Of a DNA stretch of 64,000 bases, positions 34,250 to 42,257 are shown piece by piece. Location: the NCBI RefSeq assembly GCF_031679605.1, contig NZ_CP117522.1:3224001-3288000 (forward strand), in the 5' to 3' direction. A program made the translations under genes and the position numbers. Positions within the stretch are counted from its first letter, which is position 1. The number at the start of each line of letters is the position of its first letter. The DNA comes from Streptomyces luomodiensis (GTDB taxonomy: Bacteria; Actinomycetota; Actinomycetes; Streptomycetales; Streptomycetaceae). The notes under the pieces were generated by a model. The model searched no databases. It was not told where the DNA came from and was given only the letters and a program-made list of their open reading frames with translations.

Positions 34250-35317
34250 CTCCGGGGACGGGGCGCCTTCGAGCCGTTCGGGGCTGAGCACGGTCTGCTT
34301 CTCGCACCACAGCCTCGGGGATCTGCACGTCGCAGTCCAGGACGCTGTCCATCATCAGAGGAACAGGCGCGACGTCGGTGATCGCCCGCATCCGTTTGGA
34401 GGCATCGGCCTGCGGATGCCGTGGGAGAGGGCAATCGCGGCTGGCCAACGTCTGCCGGATGGCGTGGAGCCGCCGTACGAGGCCGGAGACCTCCGGGATC
34501 GTGTGCGCGTCGGCGGCGTCCAACTCGGCGCACAGGTGCTCGAAGGCGTCCACGGTGGTCGACGGAGCCCAGAGGCTGCTGATCAGCATGCCTTGTTCGA
34601 GCAGGCCGCCGAGAACGGTATCGATCTGCTGCGCGGACGCGTGGGGGAACTGGTCGGCGAGCAGGGTGCGCAGTTCGCCGTACCGGATCCGGGTCTCCGC
34701 AGCCAGAAGAGCCGCTGCGACCGGGCGGGTATGGCCCACGGAGACCTCCAGCGGGGCCAGGAGCGTCGCACGCCCGTCGGCCGGTCTGCCTGGGGCCACC
34801 CACCACGCACCACGTGCGTGACCGGTGTTGTTGGTGACGACGCGCAACCGGTCCAGGAGCGACGAACACCGCTCCGGGCGGGCTACGACGTCGCTGATCC
34901 ATTCCGCGTCGGCCCGTACCGACACCGCGTCCGCGCTGCCCCAGCGGACTTTCGGGATGGCGCCGACCCTCAAAGGCGCTGTCCCGGCGAACAGGCCGAA
35001 CGGCGTGGGGCGTCCGGACCAGCGCAACAGGTACGACAGTACGGGGAGAATGACGCGGCGGCTGCGGCGCGGATCCGGCTGCGCTGCGGTCAGCGTGCTC
35101 GTCACCTGCTCGGCCAGTACAGGACTGGCTGCTGACAGCGCGGTCTTCACGTCTCCCTGTCGCCAGATATCGGACAACCACGCGCGGGCGCGTCCAAGGC
35201 CCCCTCAGTGAGCAAGTCCAGGTCTTTCGGCAGGTCTTCTGCTGGGGGCCTGGCCCCGGTGGTGGCGCGCAGCATCGCGCCGGTCTGCCACCCGTAGCGG
35301 ACTGGTGGTGCAGCCAT
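34250..35317 (-). pseudogene. Lantibiotic dehydratase (LanB) N-terminal stump with a frameshift
   Basis: From ATG 35317 the minus strand reads MAAPPVRYGWQTGAMLRATT and PKDLDLLTEGALDAPAR. A frame change near 35195-35205 follows. In the next frame it continues WLSDIWRQGDVKTALSAASP and LSYLLRWSGRPTPFGLFAG, a clear LanB N-terminus. The match continues to about 34290-34250 (PLMMDSVLDCDVQIPEAVV) and then ends. Full LanB glutamylation domains are far longer, so more than half the enzyme is gone. The lesion pair makes dehydration activity unlikely. It lies downstream of the FxLD precursor and methyltransferase. Confidence 0.8.
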
Positions 35318-35396
35318 CGCTCGCCCTTCCCTTCGAGCAGCGGGTCGGCCGACGGTGCTGGGGCGCCTCTGCACCGGCGCCCCAGCAACCGGGCCG

Positions 35397-35560
35397 TTAG
35401 GCCGGGTCCTCGATGAAGCTGTTGCAGGCGCTGGCGCCGTTCGCGCAGGTACTGCCGCAGCCGTCATTCGTGCTGCACATCAACTTGCCGTTCGGGTGGG
35501 CGGCCACGACCACGCGCACGTTCAGTGCGAACTCCTTCGTGAGTTGAGTGGTGCGGGCGC
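35397..35560 (-). CDS. FxLD-family lanthipeptide precursor, damaged or unusual 5' end
   Basis: The minus strand encodes LTKEFALNVRVVVAAHPNG and then a Cys/Ser/Thr-rich core, CSTNDGCGSTCANGASACN, ending FIEDPA at stop 35397. Leader motif, NDGCGSTC core and the adjacent FxLD methyltransferase place it in the FxLD class I lanthipeptides; the motif is FALN here rather than FxLD. No ATG, GTG or TTG lies in frame between the leader and the methyltransferase stop. The only normal candidate is GTG 35519, 12 bases after AAGGAG, which would delete the FxLD motif. The true start is lost, or a rare start such as CTG is used. Confidence 0.75.
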
Positions 35561-36802
35561 CTAGCTCTCGACGGTGGTCTCCACCGAGTGCCAGGACAAG
35601 GTGACCCGGCTGTGCACCTTGTCGATGACGCGCTCTCCAGGGAGCTGGTCGTCGGGCGTGCCGGCCGGGAAGACACTGATCTTCGGACCCGGGCCACCGC
35701 GGTGTTCCTTCGCCCAGGTGCGCACGTGCTCGGTCACCGTCTGGGCGAGCTTCTGACGGGTCGGCCCGAAGGCGTGGACGCCGTACTCGACGTGCTCGTC
35801 GTCTTCGGTCCGGCGTGTGGTGAGGTACGCGAAGCTGTCCCCCTCGACGGTGGCCAGGGAGAAGTACCGGTTGCTGGGCGCCACCAGGCCGGTGTCCAAG
35901 TCGGGGTCTACCGCCATGACGCAAAAACCGTCCAGGACGGTCGCCAGGTACATCTGCAGGGTGTCCACGTGCTCCTGAAGACCAACCGTGACCGAGGTCC
36001 ACATCTCCTCGCGCACGGTAAGGACTGCGTTGTCCAGTTGACTTGGGTCCGCGGGCAGCCCGTCATCGAAGCGGAGACCGATCTCGTCGGTGCCGGCGAC
36101 CAGCAGCAGTTCCTCCTGATGCGCGGCGGCACCCTGCATCGGCACGAAGCCGCACACCCTCGCCGAGCTGCTCTCCAGGTGGTCGCCCACGCGCTTGAAG
36201 TCGATGGTGCGCGTCAGCCCGCGCATCCGCAGAGGCACGACCAGACGCCCGCCGTCGGTCAGCTCCTCTCGCCAGCCAGGCAGGATGTCCCATGCCCCGG
36301 CGGTGACGATGATGCGGTCGTACGGCCCGCGCCCGGGAAAATCCTCGGCGGCGTCGGCGAGCACGACGTTGACCTGGGGGTAGCCGTTCTCCACAAGCAA
36401 GCGGGTGGCACGCTCGGTGACCTCGGGGTCGATGTCCACCGTCGTGACCGTGCCGGACTCGCCGACCAGCTCTGCCAGGTACGCCGCATTCAAACCGCCC
36501 GAGCCGATCTCCAGCACGTTCATGCCCGGCTTGACCGCGGCCTGCTCCAGCATCATCCCTTGGATCTGTGGCGCGCTGACCGAGCTGATGCTGACGCCGT
36601 GCTCGTCCTTCTTCGTTACGACAGCGCCGTAGGCGTTGTACGCCTCCTCCAGAGAGGCGCCCGGCGTGAACGCGTGCCGGGGCACGCGCCGCATGACCTC
36701 CTCGACCTCGGGAGTGGTCAGCCATCCCTTGCTGGTGAGTTCGTCCACCACATCGTTGCGCAGCCGATCCGCATCACTACGCTCAGTGGTCGCGGGAGTC
36801 AT
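35561..36802 (-). CDS. FxLD-system methyltransferase (PIMT-like)
   Basis: This 413-residue protein resembles protein-L-isoaspartate O-methyltransferase in its N-terminal half: MMLEQAAVKPGMNVLEIGSG (SAM motif I near 98-106), TTVDIDPEVTERA and IIVTAGAWDILPGW. A C-terminal domain specific to FxLD systems follows (VHAFGPTRQKLAQTVTEHVR). In the olvA-type system a relative converts a core Asp to isoAsp. The core here contains Asn-Asp-Gly, a fitting site. Start ATG 36802 has GGAAGG upstream. The gene is intact while its LanB is broken, so it may be a recent orphan. Confidence 0.88.
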   Translation of the reverse strand: MTPATTERSDADRLRNDVVDELTSKGWLTTPEVEEVMRRVPRHAFTPGASLEEAYNAYGAVVTKKDEHGVSISSVSAPQIQGMMLEQAAVKPGMNVLEIGSGGLNAAYLAELVGESGTVTTVDIDPEVTERATRLLVENGYPQVNVVLADAAEDFPGRGPYDRIIVTAGAWDILPGWREELTDGGRLVVPLRMRGLTRTIDFKRVGDHLESSSARVCGFVPMQGAAAHQEELLLVAGTDEIGLRFDDGLPADPSQLDNAVLTVREEMWTSVTVGLQEHVDTLQMYLATVLDGFCVMAVDPDLDTGLVAPSNRYFSLATVEGDSFAYLTTRRTEDDEHVEYGVHAFGPTRQKLAQTVTEHVRTWAKEHRGGPGPKISVFPAGTPDDQLPGERVIDKVHSRVTLSWHSVETTVES

Positions 36803-36970
36803 GGGCGAGTCCTTCCGATAGTTCAGGGGGTGCCTCAGCCTGCTATGTCGACCGCTGCGGCGGTGACCATGAAGATCGCATCCAGCTCGCGTGGGACACG
36901 ACCAGCATCCCTCGCAAAACGCCTGGTGCAGGCGCCTTTGATACGACAGGGCCGTATCAGGCGAGGGTTG

Positions 36971-37840
36971 TCACAGGCGCTTTTCCTCGCCGGGAATCGC
37001 GACCTGCACAAGCTGCCTGTTGAGAATGTCCGAAAGCCGGTCGCCATCCAGGGTGAGACGGACGATGTGATGATCGGATACGTGGAGAGGTACCTCGATG
37101 ACATCGACGTTGGTCACCGCGGCCAGCAGATCCGTGGTGACGTAGATCCTGTCGATGCGTGCGTCTGGGCCGTGCGTTGAGCAACCATCGACCGTACGTG
37201 ACACCGCGGTCGCACTGCCGCACGGGGTGGTGGCCCGGTACCGGGCGACATCCTCCAGGCCGGCGATGCGCAGTACCTCGTCCACGCGGGTGTCCATCTG
37301 CCGTGTGCCGTCCGGGCCGACATACGAGCGGTGGAGGCGGTGCCGGCGGTCACGGATCTTCGCAAGCACGTACACGCTGTCACCCAGCAACACCGCTGCC
37401 CGCTCGGCCTGCTGAATGCGCAGCGTCAACAGCTCTTTATCGGCCCAGGTCCGCAGCTGCTCCTGCAGCGCGGCGGCCTCCGTCGCCCCGGGCTTCGGCG
37501 CTTCCCCCTCGGCGTGCTCAGCGCCCTCCACCGCGATCTTCTGTTCCGAGCCGAGCAGGTATCCGAGCGCGGTGTCCACGAGCTTCGCGGCGTCGCCCAG
37601 CTCCCGCCGCTCGATCCCCGTTTCATCACCTGCGGCCGCCGCAAGCTGGCCAGCCTGGTTGTTGTCATAGGCCGACAGCACCTTGTACGCGGCCAGCCGC
37701 CGCAGTTCCTGGGGCGGCAGCCACACGGCAGTCAGTTCCGGGAACGACTGGTTCCCCGGCCTGCCGGCCTCGGCCATCACCGGCTTGTAGTTCAGCCACG
37801 ACCACGCATCGATCACGAACTGGCGCAGGCCCATCTCCAC
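36971..37840 (-). CDS. Chimeric ORF: actinophage portal-like N-terminus and EEP-nuclease-like C-terminus
   Basis: This 289-residue ORF has an N-terminal ~165 residues (LPPQELRRLAAYKVLSAYDN, AAKLVDTALGYLLGSEQK, IQQAERAAVLLGDSVYVLA) that look like the start of phage-type portal proteins. From about residue 170 (KIRDRRHRLHRSYVGPDG) it looks like the end of an endonuclease/exonuclease/phosphatase domain, with RIDRIYVTT and the final SDHHIVRLTL motif. The EEP N-terminal catalytic half is absent. It is best read as two gene fragments fused by recombination; both assignments are by eye. It lies in the scarred region between lanthipeptide and hsp20 loci. Confidence 0.5.
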   Translation of the reverse strand: MEMGLRQFVIDAWSWLNYKPVMAEAGRPGNQSFPELTAVWLPPQELRRLAAYKVLSAYDNNQAGQLAAAAGDETGIERRELGDAAKLVDTALGYLLGSEQKIAVEGAEHAEGEAPKPGATEAAALQEQLRTWADKELLTLRIQQAERAAVLLGDSVYVLAKIRDRRHRLHRSYVGPDGTRQMDTRVDEVLRIAGLEDVARYRATTPCGSATAVSRTVDGCSTHGPDARIDRIYVTTDLLAAVTNVDVIEVPLHVSDHHIVRLTLDGDRLSDILNRQLVQVAIPGEEKRL

Positions 37841-37867
37841 TCCCAGGAAGTCGGCCCCGCGCCAACA

Positions 37868-38365
37868 TCAAACCCTAGCCGCCGTCCACCAGGCCCGCCG
37901 TCGCGCTGTGGGGGCAGTCCGCGACGAGTCCGAGGCAGTGCGCCCTGCGCCGCAGGGCACCACCGCGCGCACCGTCTTGCCACCGCCTGCCCTGCCGGTC
38001 ACGGTCACCGAGCGAGCCAGCCGGTGAACCATCGGCCAGCCGAAGCCCCCGCCGCCGACCCGGTCCGAGATACGCCACTGCGGACGAACCAGGCTGGAGT
38101 CGCCCACGGCCACCTCGACGGCGTCCGGCAGAGCAGCCAGGCTCAGCACGCAGGAGCCTCCCGCGTGCCGCAGCGCGTTGGTGACCAGCTCCGACACCAC
38201 CAGCGCCACGCTGTCGGCCGCCTCCCTACCAACATCGAATGGCAGACACTCCACGAAGGCGCGGGCGCCATCACGGGCCATGGCGATAGAGCCCGGCCGG
38301 TCCATCGAGACAAAGATCGTCAGCGTCGCCGGTCCGGCCACCGGCAGGATCTCCGCCTCATCCAT
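37868..38365 (-). CDS. Anti-sigma-type ATP-binding protein (HATPase, RsbW-like)
   Basis: This 165-residue GHKL ATPase has the N-box [18 protein letters not shown] and the G-box region [17 protein letters not shown]. Start ATG 38365 has GGGGTGAGG upstream; the open frame extends further 5' without a site. Streptomyces carries many such single-domain ATPases, acting as anti-sigma factors or partners in ATPase/roadblock signalling. The C-terminal ~30 residues are Arg/Ala/Thr-rich and may be out of the natural frame. Partner unknown. Confidence 0.75.
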   Translation of the reverse strand: MDEAEILPVAGPATLTIFVSMDRPGSIAMARDGARAFVECLPFDVGREAADSVALVVSELVTNALRHAGGSCVLSLAALPDAVEVAVGDSSLVRPQWRISDRVGGGGFGWPMVHRLARSVTVTGRAGGGKTVRAVVPCGAGRTASDSSRTAPTARRRAWWTAARV

Positions 38366-38490
38366 CAGCCTCACCCCGTACTCCGGCGCGTTCACCACGG
38401 CGACTGCCCGCCCTGTGTCGTGTGCCCCGCACAGCCGGTCACTAACACAACAACCCGCCACGACGGGCAACAGGAAAGTTGCGCCCAGCC

Positions 38491-38519
38491 TTGTCAATTT
38501 TCGTCGGGCGAGCTATACC
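38491..38519 (+). promoter_or_regulatory. Consensus-like vegetative promoter of hsp20
   Basis: TTGTCA (38491-38496), a 17-bp spacer, then TATACC (38514-38519). This is close to the principal sigma consensus and 42 bp before the hsp20 start, giving a leader of about 36 nt. Confidence 0.65.
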
Positions 38520-38554
38520 GGAAAACGCGGTGAACGCACTGGCATCCCGACGAA
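38500..38554. promoter_or_regulatory. 9-bp inverted repeat flanking the hsp20 leader
   Basis: TTCGTCGGG (38500-38508) and CCCGACGAA (38546-38554) are exact complements 37 bp apart. The left arm lies in the promoter spacer and the right arm abuts the GGGAG ribosome site. This suits an operator for a repressor of heat-shock type; binding is inference. Confidence 0.5.
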
Positions 38555-38561
38555 GGGAGTG

Positions 38562-38990
38562 ATGACGATGCTGATGCGTACCGACCCGTTCCGTGAGCTG
38601 GACCGCCTCACCCAGCAGATCCTGGGCACACCAGCCCACCCCGCGGCCATGCCGATGGACGCCTTCCGAGACGGCGACACCTTCGTGGTCGAACTGGATC
38701 TCCCCGGCGTCGACCCCGAGACCATCGACCTCGACGTCGAGCGCAACGTCCTGACCGTCAAGGCCGAACGCCAGCCCAGTGCAGGCGAAGGCACCGAAGT
38801 CGTGGTCGCCGAGCGACCCACCGGCTCCTTCAGCCGCCAGCTGTTCCTCGGCGAGACCCTGGACAGCGAGCGCATCGACGCCTCCTACGACGCCGGCGTG
38901 CTGCGCCTGACCATCCCAGTCGCCGAGCAGGCCAAGCCCCGCAAGATCGCCATCAGCGGCGGCAGCAGCCGCAAGCAGATCAGCAGCTGA
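38562..38990 (+). CDS. hsp20: Hsp20/alpha-crystallin small heat-shock protein
   Basis: This 142-residue chaperone has the alpha-crystallin domain at about 40-130: [46 protein letters not shown] and the closing [11 protein letters not shown]. It opens [14 protein letters not shown], as in HspX/Hsp18-like proteins. Start ATG 38562 has GAAGGGAG upstream; ATG 38568 is an alternative. It forms oligomers that hold unfolded proteins. Regulation is likely at the promoter described at 38491. The next gene, 64 bp downstream, may be co-transcribed. Confidence 0.92.
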   Translation: MTMLMRTDPFRELDRLTQQILGTPAHPAAMPMDAFRDGDTFVVELDLPGVDPETIDLDVERNVLTVKAERQPSAGEGTEVVVAERPTGSFSRQLFLGETLDSERIDASYDAGVLRLTIPVAEQAKPRKIAISGGSSRKQISS

Positions 38991-39054
38991 CCCCCTCAGG
39001 GGCGGGGGCCGTCCGACCAGCACACCCTTCCGAGACGCGGGACCGGGAGGAACC

Positions 39055-39453
39055 ATGCCCATGCACTGGGACGCATTCCTGGCAGCCATCCAAGAACGCG
39101 GCGAGTACGACTCACCCGAAGAAGCCGAACGAGCCGCCCGCGTCGTCCTCGCCCTACTGGGCGCACACCTGGTCGGAGAAGTGCGCGCCGAACTCGCCGC
39201 CCGCCTCCCCGACGCCTTGGCACTGGTACTCCTCAACCCCCTCCACTGCCACGAACCGCTCCCACCCGAACGATTCATCCGGGCAACAGCCGCATGGATC
39301 GAAGGCGCCACCGAACGCACCGCCACCTGGGACGTCAGCGCCGTGCTCAGCGTCGCGGCCGACCTCGCGGGCGAAGAACTGATGAACCAGATCCTGCTCC
39401 AGCTCCCCCCGGGCTACGACCTACTCTTCGGCCGCCCACAACCAGTCCGATGA
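39055..39453 (+). CDS. DUF2267 family protein
   Basis: This 132-residue helical protein has the DUF2267 pattern: WDAFLAAIQERGEYDSPEEA, ARVVLALLGAHLVGEV, LAARLPDALALVLL. ATG 39055 follows GGGAGGAACC. Members often lie beside hsp20 and other stress genes, as here. Biochemical role unknown. It is convergent with the lipoprotein gene, only 20 bp away, and no terminator is visible between them. Confidence 0.8.
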   Translation: MPMHWDAFLAAIQERGEYDSPEEAERAARVVLALLGAHLVGEVRAELAARLPDALALVLLNPLHCHEPLPPERFIRATAAWIEGATERTATWDVSAVLSVAADLAGEELMNQILLQLPPGYDLLFGRPQPVR

Positions 39454-39473
39454 CCGCCTCTACCGACGACCAC

Positions 39474-41498
39474 TTATTCGAGCAGGAACCGCGCTTGGGA
39501 GCCGGGGCCGGTGGAGTCCATCCAGAACGAGATGATCGCGTGTCGACTGGCCTGCGCCCAGCCCGATGGCGCGTATTCCTCCAAGGGGAGGACGAGCTTG
39601 GCCTGGTCAGCCCGAGCACGATCAAGTTCCCGGGCCTCGACCACGACATCCGCGGTCGGGCCGCCCCGCCCCCACGGCAAGGGCGTCTTCCTGCGACTGT
39701 CGAAGGTATCGCCGTGCCAGAGCACGCTCTTCACGGGTTCATCCGCGAGCAGATAGTCGACCCGGATGCCGAACATCGCCTCCGACGACTTCGGGTCGGA
39801 AGCCAACGTGTCGGCCGATATCTCCAGTTTCAGGGAATCCGGCAGCTTGCGGTATTCCGCGCCGACCAGGGCGGTACCCGCGTTCCCTTCGACACCCACG
39901 TAGGCGATGGCCCGTACGGCGTCATAGCAACCGTAGGCGTTGCCCCGCACGGAGGTCGTGTTTTTCGAACCTGGTATCCGATCGGCGAATGTGTGCTTGC
40001 GGACCAGTTCGGCATCCAGGCCATTCCGGTCCAGGACCGGATGCGCAGACTTGGTACCGACCTCGATGTACGCGATGCCGGGGCCGGCTACGGTCACGGT
40101 CTTGGACAATGACCGGGGAAGCTCGTCAAGGGTGGTGACCTCGGTGGGGACGAACTTGTTGTCGCTGTGTTCCAACGGACTGCCGTGCTTGCTGTCGATG
40201 AGGTAGACCCGCAACTCGGCCTCACCTCGGCTGGAGCCCTGAAGGTGAGACATCTGCACATCGATGCTTTGCGCTCGGCTGGTTTCATTCCACACCAAGA
40301 CCGCGCTGCGATACTGGTCACTCGAGGCCATGGCGCCGATACCGGAAGGCAATTCCCCCTGTACCGAGCCGCGGCGGTCCGGCATCCGCGCATAGAGCTT
40401 CAAGGCATTGAACAAAGGAAGTTGGAGCGCCTCGCCCCCCTTGTATTCAATCAGGTGAGGAATCCAGCCACTGAAGGTGAATGTCTGTAGGTCGGGCACT
40501 TGCAGTGCATTCTTCAATGACACCATGGACCGCACCGCTTCCAACGTGGTCCCGCGACGCTTCCCCCACTCGTGCGGCTTGAACACACCGGACTGCGCCT
40601 GAATGATGGGAACGGTGTTGAAGTCGGTTCCCAGTGCATTGCGAGCAGCGGCGAACAGCTCGTCGAGATCCGCGCCATAGCTGTTCAGGGTGAGGTAGTC
40701 GAACGGCAGGCCAGAGTTGGCCTTGACTCGTTTCCGCAATGCATCGATCGTGGCTTGAAGGTGGGTGCGGCCACCTAGCTTCTCGCGGACGGGAGCGCTT
40801 GTCTTGATGAAGCTCGCCATACCGAACAGCCCTCGAGGAGCGATCGCATTCGTGTAGGCGTCGTAGATGTCGACCATTTGCCTGACCGAGGCGCGGTTCG
40901 GGGACCCGGTGAGATTGTGACTCGGCTCGTTCCACATGCACCAGCTGATCGGATAATCGCTGTAGAGCTTGGTCCACTTACCGATAGCATCCGCAGCGGC
41001 CGTCAAGTCGGTCGGCATGGGGAACAGGTGTGGCCGTTTAGCCTTTTCGTAGTCCCACCACTGCTTCGGCGCGCCCATCAACTGGATCATGATCTCCATG
41101 TTGCGCCGTTGCAGCCCGGTGAACAGCTTTTCGAGGAACTCATTCGGCAACACCGAGACCTCGTCGTTTTCACCCACCACGAAGGGGTATGGCGTCAACG
41201 AGGGGTAATCGGTCTCCGGAAAGCGGATCTCCCCGTCGTAGACCGCCGGCCGGATCTGGTCCATGTACGGCAGACTGTCCAGGATCTCAGTCATACTGAG
41301 GGCTCGCCCCACCCCGATCTTCGACTTGAGCAGCGGAAAGAACTCCGCCTTCCCAAAATCTACCTGAAGTGTCGACGAGGAGGACTTTCCCTCGGAACTG
41401 CTGCAAGCGCCGAGGAGAGCTGCGGTCGCGACCCCGGCGGCAGCCAGGACACCACGCCGGGTGTGCTCGACGGAAGTGGACTGAAATGATTGTTCCAT
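39474..41498 (-). CDS. Tat-type lipoprotein with a GH39-like glycoside-hydrolase fold
   Basis: This 674-residue exported protein starts at ATG 41498. Its signal has the twin arginine (HTRRGVLAAAGVATAALLGA) and lipobox Cys32. A TIM-barrel region follows, with MGAPKQWW, SWCMWNEPSHNL (Glu191 as putative acid/base) and LTLNSYGADLDELF. Where clan-A enzymes carry the nucleophile Glu the sequence reads VPIIQAQSG (Gln300/302), so activity is doubtful or different. A C-terminal beta-rich part of ~250 residues completes it. The gene is clearly poorer in GC than its neighbours and uses codons rare in them, which suggests transfer. Function and substrate unknown. Confidence 0.65.
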   Translation of the reverse strand: MEQSFQSTSVEHTRRGVLAAAGVATAALLGACSSSEGKSSSSTLQVDFGKAEFFPLLKSKIGVGRALSMTEILDSLPYMDQIRPAVYDGEIRFPETDYPSLTPYPFVVGENDEVSVLPNEFLEKLFTGLQRRNMEIMIQLMGAPKQWWDYEKAKRPHLFPMPTDLTAAADAIGKWTKLYSDYPISWCMWNEPSHNLTGSPNRASVRQMVDIYDAYTNAIAPRGLFGMASFIKTSAPVREKLGGRTHLQATIDALRKRVKANSGLPFDYLTLNSYGADLDELFAAARNALGTDFNTVPIIQAQSGVFKPHEWGKRRGTTLEAVRSMVSLKNALQVPDLQTFTFSGWIPHLIEYKGGEALQLPLFNALKLYARMPDRRGSVQGELPSGIGAMASSDQYRSAVLVWNETSRAQSIDVQMSHLQGSSRGEAELRVYLIDSKHGSPLEHSDNKFVPTEVTTLDELPRSLSKTVTVAGPGIAYIEVGTKSAHPVLDRNGLDAELVRKHTFADRIPGSKNTTSVRGNAYGCYDAVRAIAYVGVEGNAGTALVGAEYRKLPDSLKLEISADTLASDPKSSEAMFGIRVDYLLADEPVKSVLWHGDTFDSRRKTPLPWGRGGPTADVVVEARELDRARADQAKLVLPLEEYAPSGWAQASRHAIISFWMDSTGPGSQARFLLE

Positions 41499-42139
41499 TA
41501 CTGGTACTTCTTTCCTGAATTCGCGGTCGGCGCGGTAAGGAATGATTTCCCTGTTCGGGATCACGATTCACGTACTCCACGGCGATCACTCTCGCGGCGG
41601 CATCGACGAGTACATGGCTCGAGAGCCGAGGTTGCGCGGTGTCCGCAGTGGCCGAACTCCACCTCGGTGCCGGTGCCGGTGAAAGTAAGGCATGCACGGT
41701 CGCCTCCCGGTGCGGCCGTGGTGCGCTGCATACGTGAAGGAAGTGAAAATATCCGGTCGCAAAACCTCCGACTCCGACTTGCCAGCCTTTCATTCCGTCC
41801 GTGCACCGCACAGCGGCGGCCTCACGGACCCGTTCCCCTCTTTTCTCCTAGATGCACTACAGCGCGCCTTGGTTCACCACAGCACGCCGCCACGCCGCCC
41901 GCACTTTCTCGCCCTTCTCATACTTCCCTCTCGCAGCTTTGCGGGCATCGCTCGCGCTGCACGCCTTCTGTGCGGTTTTGCCTTTTTCGTTCTGCGATGG
42001 ATGCTGTGGCTCTGGCCTCATCGAGTACACCCCGGCCAGCCTGTCCTCCGGCATCGGCCGTGCGTTGACGGACCGCCTCACGGCACACGTCGACCATCTG
42101 AGGGTGCGCCTCGCCTGATCGATGTCATCTGTGGATGTC
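41499..42139. other. Gene-poor, GC-poorer stretch upstream of the lipoprotein gene
   Basis: I see no gene with both a credible start and coding-like GC pattern in these 640 bp. Open frames of 60-190 codons exist, but their composition is not Streptomyces-like. It should include the lipoprotein promoter. A frame around 42000-42118 ending TPASLSSGIGRALTDRL could be the tail of a lost gene. Confidence 0.4.
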
Positions 42140-42173
42140 AAAGACCCCCAACCGGGATCGGCTGGGGGTCTTT
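42140..42173 (-). terminator. Rho-independent terminator of the partial tRNA
   Basis: AAAGACCCCCA (42140-42150) pairs with TGGGGGTCTTT (42163-42173). On the minus strand it follows the tRNA 3' end by 5 bases, the normal position for a tRNA terminator. Confidence 0.85.
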
Positions 42174-42177
42174 TCGC

Positions 42178-42222
42178 TGGTGGGCGCAGACGGATTCGAA
42201 CCGTCGACATCTGCCTTGTCAT
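42178..42222 (-). pseudogene. tRNA 3' half (probable attachment-site scar)
   Basis: On the minus strand this stretch gives the 3' side of an anticodon arm (loop ATGACAA, then GGCAG), a variable loop ATGTC and a complete T arm GACGG-TTCGAAT-CCGTC. The acceptor strand TGCGCCC, discriminator A and encoded CCA (42178-42180) complete the 3' half. The matching 5' half (an acceptor beginning GGGCGCA) is absent from the next several hundred bases, which are IS and gene stumps. This is what an integrative element leaves at the far end when it enters a tRNA gene. If the loop is intact the anticodon would be GAC (Val), but it may be altered at the junction. Confidence 0.75.
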
Positions 42223-42257
42223 ACTGCAACGGTGCTTGTGCTGATTGCTGAGCGGTT

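Noticed and set aside
35195..35205. Programmed ribosomal frameshift joining the two LanB pieces
   Set aside because: No slippery heptamer or downstream structure is obvious, and the gene is also truncated; mutation or read error is simpler.
38500..38554. RNA thermometer in the hsp20 leader
   Set aside because: The left arm lies in the spacer of a good promoter, so it would not be in the RNA if that promoter is used.
41490..42118. Several short ORFs of 60-190 codons
   Set aside because: No ribosome sites, family motifs or coding-like GC pattern; they lie in a GC-poorer spacer.
42178..42222. Complete tRNA gene
   Set aside because: No acceptor 5' strand or D arm occurs upstream on the minus strand; only the 3' half folds.
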